The translations under genes and the position numbers were made by a program. Shown piece after piece: positions 1 through 6,346 of a stretch of DNA of 10,245 nt; position 1 is the stretch's first letter; each line of letters starts with the position of its first letter. Source of the stretch: a bacterium (lineage in GTDB: Bacteria; Patescibacteriota; Minisyncoccia; Phycocordibacterales; UBA1550); the NCBI GenBank assembly GCA_021812665.1, contig JAKAMX010000026.1, positions 1 through 10,245 of the forward strand. Reading direction: 5' to 3'. The notes beneath the pieces were generated by a model. The model had not been told where the DNA came from. It searched no databases and saw only the letters and a list, made by a program, of their open reading frames with translations.

Positions 1-1
1 A

Positions 2-76
2 GGTGTATTTTTAGGATTAAAAAGAATTTCGCGTTGCCACCCTTGGCAGAAAAACCATATTGATCCCCTTCTCTAG
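2..76 (+). CDS. yidD: Membrane protein insertion efficiency factor YidD, C-terminal end only
   Basis: This is the last 24 codons of a gene whose start lies left of the window, read in the frame beginning at base 2 and ending with TAG at 74-76. The peptide contains GLKRISRCHPW followed by IDPLL. It matches the YidD signature (K-R-[IV]-x-[RK]-C-H-P, then G-x-D-P-[VL]) that ends the conserved core of this small cytoplasmic-membrane-associated protein. YidD assists YidC-dependent insertion of membrane proteins and is normally encoded just upstream of yidC, as here. The usual GG before the Asp-Pro pair is replaced by KNHI, a small deviation. The call rests on one short motif plus position, and the upstream part is needed to confirm it. 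Confidence 0.78.
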   Translation, partial: GVFLGLKRISRCHPWQKNHIDPLL

Positions 77-114
77 GGGTTAGGTGTGGGCTAGTATTTA
101 ATACATATTTAAGC

Positions 115-126
115 TACTATTGCGCA
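115..126 (+). promoter_or_regulatory. Possible -10 box giving a leaderless yidC transcript
   Basis: TACTAT at 115-120 is followed by six bases and then the yidC ATG at 127, so the expected transcription start coincides with the A of the ATG. No Shine-Dalgarno sequence precedes the ATG. No good -35 box is seen 16-18 bases upstream. The same geometry occurs at two other genes in the window, which raises confidence; alone it could be chance in AT-rich DNA. yidC could also be co-transcribed with yidD. Confidence 0.35.
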
Positions 127-855
127 ATGAACACAGGCATATTTTCAACAATTTTTTATAAACCACTATATAACACCCTTATTTTGAGCCTGTCGGCGGT
201 TCCAGGCGCAAACGTCGGGGTAGCAATAGTGTTTTTAACCCTCTTGGTGAGAACAGCGCTCCTCCCACTCTCCCATAAATCAGTTGTTTCGCAGGCAAAA
301 ATGCGAGCGATCGCACCAGAACTCGAGGGTATTAAAGAAAAGTTTAAAGAAGACAAACAAGAACAGGCGAAAAAAACAATGGATTTGTACAAACAGCACG
401 GGATCAATCCGTTTTCTGGGTGTATTGTTGTTTTTGTGCAGCTACCTGTATTATTCGCACTCTACTTCGTGTTTTCAAAAGGGCTCCACACTTTGAATAC
501 CGACACCCTATATTCGTTCGTACATATGCCCGCTGTTGTTGGGATGAATTTCCTTTGGGTAAACCTTGCTGAGAAAAGTGTTGTTTTTGCTGCTATTGCC
601 GCGATCGCTCAATATTTTCAAATCAAACTTTCTCTCCCCCCTGCCCCACCAAAAGCCGAGGGCGCCCCACAATCTTTCAAAGATGATTTTGCCAGAAGCT
701 TCAACATACAAATGCGCTTCATGCTCCCCCTTATTGTTTTTGGTGTTTCCTACTCTATCTCTGCTGCGGTGGCTCTCTATTGGACAACCAGCAACTTATT
801 CTCAATTGGTCACGAGCTCTACGTAAAAAGAAAAGCACTTGCGATAAAGGCATAG
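127..855 (+). CDS. yidC: Membrane protein insertase YidC (Oxa1/Alb3 family)
   Basis: YidC places proteins into the cytoplasmic membrane, alone or with the Sec translocon. The 242-residue protein is the short core form without the large periplasmic domain found in proteobacteria. It begins with the typical FYKPLYN segment (10-16). TM1 (about 27-48) carries the conserved membrane-buried Arg (R42, in LLVRTALLPL), which contacts substrates in the hydrophilic groove. A charged cytoplasmic hairpin follows (about 50-95, ending HGINPFSGC). TM2 spans about 96-117, FLWVNLAEK lies at 142-150, TM3 at about 152-168, and the last two segments at about 198-232 with the family-typical ALYWTTSNLFS. The tail is short and basic (VKRKALAIKA). 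The ATG at 127 fits the family start; no Shine-Dalgarno is seen. It lies 50 bases after yidD and ends with TAG, seven bases before a strong terminator. Confidence 0.95.
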   Translation: MNTGIFSTIFYKPLYNTLILSLSAVPGANVGVAIVFLTLLVRTALLPLSHKSVVSQAKMRAIAPELEGIKEKFKEDKQEQAKKTMDLYKQHGINPFSGCIVVFVQLPVLFALYFVFSKGLHTLNTDTLYSFVHMPAVVGMNFLWVNLAEKSVVFAAIAAIAQYFQIKLSLPPAPPKAEGAPQSFKDDFARSFNIQMRFMLPLIVFGVSYSISAAVALYWTTSNLFSIGHELYVKRKALAIKA

Positions 856-862
856 CAACACT

Positions 863-913
863 AAAAAGAAAAGGTCCGACCTTAGAATTCATAGGGTCGG
901 ACCTTTTCTTTTT
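863..913. terminator. Bidirectional Rho-independent terminator between converging genes
   Basis: Bases 863-881 and 895-913 are perfect reverse complements (19 bp) around a 13-base loop (882-894). The GC-rich core GGTCCGACC is flanked by A-rich sequence on the left arm and T-rich sequence on the right arm. On either strand the transcript therefore ends in a hairpin followed by U residues. It sits seven bases after the yidC stop and seven bases after the minus-strand stop at 921, so it can end both transcription units. Confidence 0.93.
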
Positions 914-920
914 AACACAA

Positions 921-2309
921 CTATTTAATCTTTTGCATGTCAGACGGTATGACAGATGGAAGCACTGTGGGTGTTGGCGTGGTTGTTGGAGTTGTTGTGG
1001 TTGTGTTGGTTGTTGGGTTTGGGGCAATCTCAGTGAGGCGATACACCCAAGGGTTGCCAGTGTCTTTGTTTATAAAAAGCAGATAACTATCGTCTGAAGA
1101 AAGAGTGAGGTTTGTCATGTCGAGACCCGGAGCACCATAGGTTCCTGGATCCATAATTTTTGTAGCGGTGTGAGTTAGTGAGTTGACTTGCCACAATGAA
1201 TCAATAAAACCAAAAACTCCTTGATACCATTTATCTGGATAATCTGCTTGTGGCAATGATTGGGGAACCGCACAAAAAGCTGTGTTTTTATCCTTAAGCG
1301 ACCACACACACTTGTCTGCGATGGTTTGGATAGGTAGTGGGTACTTGGTGTTTTTTGTGACGTCGAATAACGACACTTGTGGAACTTTATTCACTGTCTC
1401 TGAGTAAAGAACAAACGAACCGTCGCTGTTTGTTGATGTGGTGAGACCGTTTACCTCCCCCAAAACTCTCGATACTGCTTTAGTTTTTGGATTAAGAAAG
1501 AAAAGATACCCAGGGACATTAGCAGAAGGTTTGGTGTTTAGTGTTATGAGATTTTTGCTTGGGTATTGAGGAAGCCACTCGGTAAATTCAGAGTTAAAAA
1601 TTTCCGACTCCTTCCTGTCTTTAAAATCAGTGTTGTACCCAACAACAGGACCCCCGGTTTCTTTCAAGAAGAAGAAGTTGTCACTCATATCCGCTGCGGC
1701 TGAGGCAAAAGAAATATAATCAGGGAGGAAAATTTCCTCTGTTTTTAAAAATGAATTTTGTTGATCTGGGGTTGTGGTGCCTACTGGTAGCGATGTTGCT
1801 CCTATTGTTAGGTTTAATAAGTGCGTTTTGATTAGGCCATCATTTTTATTATCGAGGAATCGGAAAATAACACTATTCCCATTATTTCCCCAGATGGCTT
1901 CTGCTACTTGTGGGTGTGTTTCATTTGAAATACGTGATTCAACGAAAGTATCCACTGGTGTTTCAAAAATATTTCCCAACCCTTTTTCCATATATCGAGT
2001 TCGAACCGCCAACGTCTTACCTTTTCCTGTTTCGTAAAAACCAACCCCTGCAACCGGAAGGTTGTGCAACTCATAAAGGCGTGGCAATGGCGCGCCAGAA
2101 CCAGGCTTGAAACCATTGTTCATCGAAGGCGCCCCACCACCACTTACTCCCCCACCAGACGACGAGATACCACCGCTTGATCCTGGGAATGTTGGTGTTG
2201 GAACAGAAACAATGGGCACGGTTTTTTTTGATAAAAACCAATACACACCTCCAACAACGGTGAAGATAAGGACAACAGCAGATATTATAAGTAAAGTTCG
2301 ACGGTTCAT
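921..2309 (-). CDS. Membrane-anchored beta-propeller-like exported protein of the T4SS-like locus
   Basis: No named gene is recognised. The 462-residue protein has a short basic N-terminus, one hydrophobic anchor (about 5-26) and no obvious signal peptidase site. A Gly/Ser/Pro-rich linker (about 36-75) precedes a long beta-rich region (about 78-428) and a Thr/Pro-rich tail (430-452). The beta-rich part has repeated propeller-style strands, such as NSDGSFVLYSE near 294-304 and LSSDDSYLLFIN near 403-414. The pattern resembles WD40/TolB-like propellers, but a blade count cannot be made by eye. Two Cys (C334 in DKCVWS, C346 in AFCAVP) could form a disulfide; WYQG at 361-364 follows. The body is probably extracytoplasmic, tethered by the anchor. 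It is the last gene of the minus-strand cluster, six bases after the pilin gene and without a Shine-Dalgarno, so it is probably co-translated with its neighbours. It may bind a ligand or surface, or act as an assembly scaffold; function is unknown. Confidence 0.8.
   Translation of the reverse strand: MNRRTLLIISAVVLIFTVVGGVYWFLSKKTVPIVSVPTPTFPGSSGGISSSGGGVSGGGAPSMNNGFKPGSGAPLPRLYELHNLPVAGVGFYETGKGKTLAVRTRYMEKGLGNIFETPVDTFVESRISNETHPQVAEAIWGNNGNSVIFRFLDNKNDGLIKTHLLNLTIGATSLPVGTTTPDQQNSFLKTEEIFLPDYISFASAAADMSDNFFFLKETGGPVVGYNTDFKDRKESEIFNSEFTEWLPQYPSKNLITLNTKPSANVPGYLFFLNPKTKAVSRVLGEVNGLTTSTNSDGSFVLYSETVNKVPQVSLFDVTKNTKYPLPIQTIADKCVWSLKDKNTAFCAVPQSLPQADYPDKWYQGVFGFIDSLWQVNSLTHTATKIMDPGTYGAPGLDMTNLTLSSDDSYLLFINKDTGNPWVYRLTEIAPNPTTNTTTTTPTTTPTPTVLPSVIPSDMQKIK
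969..1017 (-). repeat. Low-complexity Thr/Pro codon tract
   Basis: On the plus strand the tract is built of GTTGTTG and GTGGTTG units. On the coding strand it is repeated ACA/ACC/CCA triplets giving the Thr-rich tail of the propeller-like protein. A similar tract at about 4300-4355 encodes the Thr-rich linker of the Ig-like protein. Both are likely to vary in length by slippage. They are coding low-complexity sequence, not a mobile element. Confidence 0.55.
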
Positions 2310-2315
2310 GTTTTT

Positions 2316-3245
2316 TTAATTCAAACACACGTGCCAATGGGGGAGGTTTGAACGACCACTATAATTTGGAGCATCTTCTGCTACGTACGTCCCTCCACCC
2401 GGGCCTGAGAGGGCGTAATGTGCGTCGGTTCTATACCCACAGCCACCACCTGTTGTTGGGCCGGAGGAATTTTTTTTAATATAGTTATCCAGAGCGCTGT
2501 TGTGTCCCATATCGACAGTCGAAATACCCGGTCCATGGGTCGTGTGCCCGTTTTCTGTCCCTCCAGAAACTTTTACAGTACAGTTGCATGCGGTGGCTAA
2601 AGCACGAATGCCCTTAATAGCGTTGTCTGGTAGTTGGTATACACTTGTGCACCCACTTGGGTGAGGGTCGTTTGTTGTACAGTTTGGGTTATTTATGTAA
2701 ACCACGGCGTTCCCGCCCAGCGCCGCAGTGAGCAAACCTCGTTCGTATGAATCGCTGGGCCAACTACTACCACTAACACCGCCGGGTGTTGTTGATGCAT
2801 TTAGGTAGTCAGTGTTTAAAGGGCTCAAACCAATAGGCGGCAAATCTAATTTAAAATTAACCAAATCGGGGTTGATTGAATTTAGAATGAGGTATGAAGT
2901 CAAAACCAAAGCAAGTCCTGTTAAGGCGCTTATCATCTTCTCTTTTGCTTCGTTTTTTGCGCTCGGAGAAATACCTTTGGCAATATATTGAACGCCCGCG
3001 AGGATACCCATGAGAACAGCAAGCCCCGCACCCAAAGCGATGACAAGTTTGATGATCCCAGAGAGATAGGTCGACATCGTGTATACCGCAAGCTCGGAAG
3101 CATTCGGACCGATCGGTAGCTTTGCGAGAGGGACATACTGACCAGTAGATGCATCAAGTGCCCCTCCTGCCTCTGCATGAACAATGAGTGCTCCCCCAAA
3201 AACGATGGCCAGTAAACTACTAATTGAAATTATTGTTTTTCTCAT
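2316..3245 (-). CDS. VirB2-like T4SS pilin fused to a putative M15-type metallopeptidase domain
   Basis: The 309-residue protein has two parts. Residues 1-24 are a signal peptide with a likely cleavage after VHA. Residues about 56-123 match the Patescibacteria T4SS pilin pattern: a hydrophobic helix, the turn GVQYIAKGISPSAKNEAKEK (84-103), a second hydrophobic helix, and ILNSINPDLVNF (120-131). A linker (about 132-165) leads to a 140-residue C-terminal domain. There, a helix DNAIKGIRALATAC precedes VSGGT, then H234, H237, G240 and D245, and the protein ends with PHWHV (H303, H305). This resembles the His/Asp and terminal His Zn ligands of M15/VanY-like DD- or LD-peptidases, but His237 to Asp245 is one residue longer than the usual HxxGxAxD spacing. 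Six Cys in this domain suggest disulfides and an extracytoplasmic location. The domain could cut peptidoglycan to let the pilus pass, a role filled by VirB1 or VirB1-like hydrolases elsewhere, or could be a non-catalytic binder. The pilin half is confident; the enzyme half is inference. Confidence 0.82.
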   Translation of the reverse strand: MRKTIISISSLLAIVFGGALIVHAEAGGALDASTGQYVPLAKLPIGPNASELAVYTMSTYLSGIIKLVIALGAGLAVLMGILAGVQYIAKGISPSAKNEAKEKMISALTGLALVLTSYLILNSINPDLVNFKLDLPPIGLSPLNTDYLNASTTPGGVSGSSWPSDSYERGLLTAALGGNAVVYINNPNCTTNDPHPSGCTSVYQLPDNAIKGIRALATACNCTVKVSGGTENGHTTHGPGISTVDMGHNSALDNYIKKNSSGPTTGGGCGYRTDAHYALSGPGGGTYVAEDAPNYSGRSNLPHWHVCLN

Positions 3246-3253
3246 GAATTAAA

Positions 3254-4462
3254 TTAAAATAACGGGGCGTTGGTTGAACTCTCCCCACCTCCAAAATGAA
3301 GGAGTAGTGTCTGTGTCGCCTTCTGGTATGTCTCCTGGATGTTTGACATAGCGAGCGACACAATTGAATCCCCCGACGATCCTGTATCGTTGCGCAGGGT
3401 GATGGTGTGTTTATTGTTGTTTATACCAGTTCCATTTAGTGACCAATTATAATCCAATATTTGGTCCTCAGACTCTTCGTTTGAAAAATAATATGGCTCT
3501 GCACTCAGAGACAGTTCTTTTTTTGAGAGATTGTAGTCAGAGCTAAGCGCGTGGTTGTAGAGAATACCCAGTAGCGGGTCGCTCTCATAGAAAAGGATCA
3601 TTGGCTGACTTAGTGTTAAACTTATTCGAGATTCTGTTTTGGCAGAGTCATCTACAGTAGACGCAAGAACACTAACTTTTTTGTTTTCCAGGGGTTTTGG
3701 TCCCCAAAACGTGAATGAATTTTTCCCGTATCCAGAAACCCCCTCCACAGTTGTGCCATCCATTTTCCAGACATATGCAAGGTTACCAGCGCTCAACGCA
3801 TTCCCTTTCGAGTTATTGTCGGGGAGAGCAACAACCTTAACGCGCGCGCCAGGAGCGAGAAGTGCTTTGCCTCGATAGAATGGAGGTGTGTATGTCGTTG
3901 CTTGCCAGAGGGTTGTGACACCAAGAGGTCTCCAAGAGAGGGTTCGTGTAATACTCTGGCCGCTGTTGGTATATATAGAAATATTGAGCCGTGTCGTCTC
4001 TCCCCCAGCGCCATTTTGGAAACTAAATTTTCGTTGGCCGGTTCCATTTGAGGCTATTTTCCCATTGAGTGTCCAGCGAATCGATGCTTTATCGAGGTCG
4101 GTTGAATAACTCTCGATCGTTACGGTGATTTGTTGATAAGGACCTGGATTTTGGGGGCTTGTTTTGATGTCCAAATCGTTTGACGCAGGAGTAGATTCGC
4201 TGGTCATCGAGGACAACGTTGTCTCGGTCAATTGTTGCAGCTGACTGCGAATCTTGTCAAAAATAGAGTTCTGTATACTACTTACTATCTCAGCAGCAGT
4301 TTTCTTTGTGGTGGTTGCAACAACCGTGGTTGTGGTTGTTGCGGTAGGTTGTGGCGGTGTTGAAGTCGCTGTGTCAGAAGCTGTCTGTGCAAAAACAAAA
4401 ACTGGCGCAAGAAAAACACCCCCTATGACGAAACCAAGTTTCAGTGAGCGTACAAAATGCAT
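3254..4462 (-). CDS. Secreted Ig/PKD-like beta-sandwich protein of the T4SS-like locus
   Basis: No named gene is recognised. The 402-residue protein starts with a signal peptide (hydrophobic 9-24, probable cut after VFA at 25). A Thr/Pro-rich stretch (about 31-54) and a short helical segment (55-87, NSIFDKIRSQLQQLTE) follow. The rest looks like consecutive immunoglobulin or PKD-like beta domains. The first runs at about 97-178 (SPQNPGPYQ, then IRWTLNGK, FSFQNGAGG and a closing SW). A second, at about 185-285, opens with the Trp/Tyr-rich LWQATTYTPPFYRGKALL and continues with LAYVWKMDG and SGYGKNSF. A third, at about 287-390, contains FYESDPLLGI, AEPYYFS and YNWSLNG. There is no C-terminal anchor or LPXTG, so it is secreted or held by partners. 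It has its own probable leaderless promoter in the 34-base gap after virB4. A structural or adhesive role at the T4SS pilus or wall is inferred from position only. Confidence 0.8.
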   Translation of the reverse strand: MHFVRSLKLGFVIGGVFLAPVFVFAQTASDTATSTPPQPTATTTTTVVATTTKKTAAEIVSSIQNSIFDKIRSQLQQLTETTLSSMTSESTPASNDLDIKTSPQNPGPYQQITVTIESYSTDLDKASIRWTLNGKIASNGTGQRKFSFQNGAGGETTRLNISIYTNSGQSITRTLSWRPLGVTTLWQATTYTPPFYRGKALLAPGARVKVVALPDNNSKGNALSAGNLAYVWKMDGTTVEGVSGYGKNSFTFWGPKPLENKKVSVLASTVDDSAKTESRISLTLSQPMILFYESDPLLGILYNHALSSDYNLSKKELSLSAEPYYFSNEESEDQILDYNWSLNGTGINNNKHTITLRNDTGSSGDSIVSLAMSNIQETYQKATQTLLLHFGGGESSTNAPLF

Positions 4463-4476
4463 GTGGTTACATTATA
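4463..4476 (-). promoter_or_regulatory. Probable -10 box for a leaderless transcript of the Ig-like gene
   Basis: On the minus strand a perfect TATAAT (4476 to 4471) is followed by GTAACCAC and then the ATG at 4462, so the expected start of the RNA falls at or within two bases of the start codon. No convincing -35 element or extended -10 is seen upstream, where the sequence runs into the end of virB4. No Shine-Dalgarno fits in the gap. It would allow extra transcription of the pilin and surface-protein genes relative to the ATPase. Confidence 0.45.
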
Positions 4477-4496
4477 ACGCGAAATGTTGAGTGGCG

Positions 4497-6341
4497 CTAT
4501 GGCTTGCGAACCGTTTCTTTTGCTCCTTCAGCTTCTGCGAGCGCAGCCTTGGCTTTTTTAATAGCAAGAATCTGTGCTGGGTCTGATGTAATAATTTGGT
4601 CCTCTGTATACGAAGCGATCGTTCGAATCGCAACATGCTTTAATCCGGCAAAAAAGATACCCTCCCCTACCCCTGATTCCAAAAGAAGATATTTTTCCTC
4701 GTCGGTGAGGTTGAATGCTTTTTGAACAGCGTCTACTGCTGTTGGGGACTGTTTAAGCAAAAACTGGATCGAAGAGTTGGTAATGATCGGTAGGCCGTAT
4801 GGGGATTTCAAGAAATCGTTTACGTCCTGCGTAATCGTAGAAATACCAAGGTAGTACTTTCGGCCTCGTTTTGCGAGCGCATATAGGAACGATGCGGTGT
4901 CTTCTGACTTCATCATCCACCATGCTTCATCCACCACTAGGATACGCTTGCGGAGGTTTCGACGAACAGCGTTCCAAATATAGTGTGTCACTAGATACAT
5001 CGCCACCGGCTTGAGATCGTCCTCCATGTCGCGAACAGAAAAGACAATAAACTTTCTGTTGATGTCTACGTTCGACGCTTGGTTAATAAAGCCTGCCCAC
5101 GATCCTTTTGTATACTTTGTGAGTTTTGTGAGGATCGCCTCTGCGCCATCCATACCCCCGAGCACGAGTTCAAAATCTGAGAGGAGCGGTGGTTCGATAG
5201 CGGTAAAATCAGAATCAGGAGTAATATCTTTGAGCGCGTATGTTTCAGAGATGGCGCGATCAACAATAGCATCTTCTTCTGGGGTAAGGCCACCAAGCAT
5301 GAGCCTAAAGAGTCCAACAAGGTTCACGATGTTCGTGCGGAGAATGTCTCCTGGAGCCTCATCTTCGCGAGGAACAGGAAGATCGAATGGATTGATGTGG
5401 TGCTCGGAGTTGAGAGAAATATTGAAATAGCGCCCCCCTACTGCTTCTGCCATTGATTCATATTCACGTTCAGGGTCGATAACAATAACATCCGTATCAA
5501 ACATCAGGTTACGCAAAATCTCCAACTTTGTCGCATAGGATTTTCCGGACCCAGATTTTGCAAAGGTAACAGAGTTGAAGTTTTCTAGTGAAAAACGATC
5601 AAACAAAACGAGAGATGAGTTGTGACGATTGATGCCATAGAGGATTCCACGATCCGAAGTAAGGTCAAAAGAAACAAATGGGAAGAAGCTCGAGAGTGGT
5701 TCCGAATTGATTTTCTGGGTTACCGTGATCTTATCGTCGTTTACTGGCAAAATACTTTGAAATGCTTCAACCTGCTGAAAAAGCGCGGGGCGAATATAAA
5801 TAAGACGTGATTCGAGCATTGACTTGATCTCTGCCTCGACGTGCCCAAGCTCCTCCTCAGAGTCAGCATACAAAGAGACATACAAACCAACGTCAAACAT
5901 TTTTTCTTGTGCTTGCTGGAGACGGTCACGGAGCGCTTCGAGATCGCGGTACGCTCCTTCAAGCATTGGGTCGCGAACAAAACCTTTACTTTCACGAATA
6001 CTGATTTGGCTCTGTACTTCGGCAACCTTCTTCTCAAACTTTTTCATTATTGCCGCAGTATCCACTGGGTGAATATAGATTGAAATATCAAATACCTTGT
6101 CCAGGTTAATGAGTGGCGAAAGCCAATTGTCGGTGACGGTGCTTGGGTATGAGGTGATGAAAAACGAGCGAACAACCTTTTCGCCGAGGACCAGACTCTT
6201 TGATTCTACTTTTACCGCAGAAGGAGCGATGATATCGTTTAGGTTGAGGGCGGTTTCATGATAGAGCTCCTGCGGAAGAACCGGTATCGTATTCTGATCC
6301 GAAGGGGTGACCTTTCCTTGTTTTTTTAGAAAATCAAACAT
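4497..6341 (-). CDS. virB4: VirB4-type T4SS ATPase (C-terminal portion of TraC/VirB4)
   Basis: This is the energising ATPase of a T4SS, acting at the inner face of the cytoplasmic membrane. The 614-residue protein has an N-terminal region (about 28-250) including a charged helical stretch at about 98-150 and the family segment RPALFQQVEAFQSILP (184-199). The RecA-like motor follows. Walker A is AKSGSGKS (261-268), a DPEREY motif lies at 289-294, Walker B is ILVVDEAW (467-474, with D471 and E472), and STITQDVNDF (501-510) and the ITNSSIQFLLKQ segment (520-531) are typical of VirB4/TraC. All catalytic motifs are intact. The protein is shorter than full-length VirB4 (about 800 residues); the missing N-terminal part appears to be the separate gene immediately upstream, five bases away. 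No Shine-Dalgarno is at a normal distance; AGGTG lies 13 bases before the ATG. The last 30 residues are Ala/Lys/Glu-rich. Confidence 0.95.
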   Translation of the reverse strand: MFDFLKKQGKVTPSDQNTIPVLPQELYHETALNLNDIIAPSAVKVESKSLVLGEKVVRSFFITSYPSTVTDNWLSPLINLDKVFDISIYIHPVDTAAIMKKFEKKVAEVQSQISIRESKGFVRDPMLEGAYRDLEALRDRLQQAQEKMFDVGLYVSLYADSEEELGHVEAEIKSMLESRLIYIRPALFQQVEAFQSILPVNDDKITVTQKINSEPLSSFFPFVSFDLTSDRGILYGINRHNSSLVLFDRFSLENFNSVTFAKSGSGKSYATKLEILRNLMFDTDVIVIDPEREYESMAEAVGGRYFNISLNSEHHINPFDLPVPREDEAPGDILRTNIVNLVGLFRLMLGGLTPEEDAIVDRAISETYALKDITPDSDFTAIEPPLLSDFELVLGGMDGAEAILTKLTKYTKGSWAGFINQASNVDINRKFIVFSVRDMEDDLKPVAMYLVTHYIWNAVRRNLRKRILVVDEAWWMMKSEDTASFLYALAKRGRKYYLGISTITQDVNDFLKSPYGLPIITNSSIQFLLKQSPTAVDAVQKAFNLTDEEKYLLLESGVGEGIFFAGLKHVAIRTIASYTEDQIITSDPAQILAIKKAKAALAEAEGAKETVRKP

Positions 6342-6346
6342 AATTA

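Noticed and set aside
65..79. Small hairpin CCCCT/AGGGG at the yidD stop codon
   Set aside because: The stem is only 5 bp and no T run follows; it is too weak to call a terminator or attenuator.
2310..2330. Possible promoter before the propeller-like gene
   Set aside because: The gap to the pilin gene is only six bases and the best -10-like sequence is poor and badly spaced; read-through from the pilin gene is simpler.
3888..4109. Plus-strand open frames across the Ig-like gene, here and at 4254-4490
   Set aside because: They mirror codon bias of the minus-strand gene; the hydrophobic Val run in the second is the reverse complement of Thr codons.
5011..5430. A 139-codon plus-strand open frame opposite virB4
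   Set aside because: It lies entirely antisense to the conserved ATPase motor, is Ser/Arg-rich as expected from a reverse-complement shadow, and has no domain or start signal.
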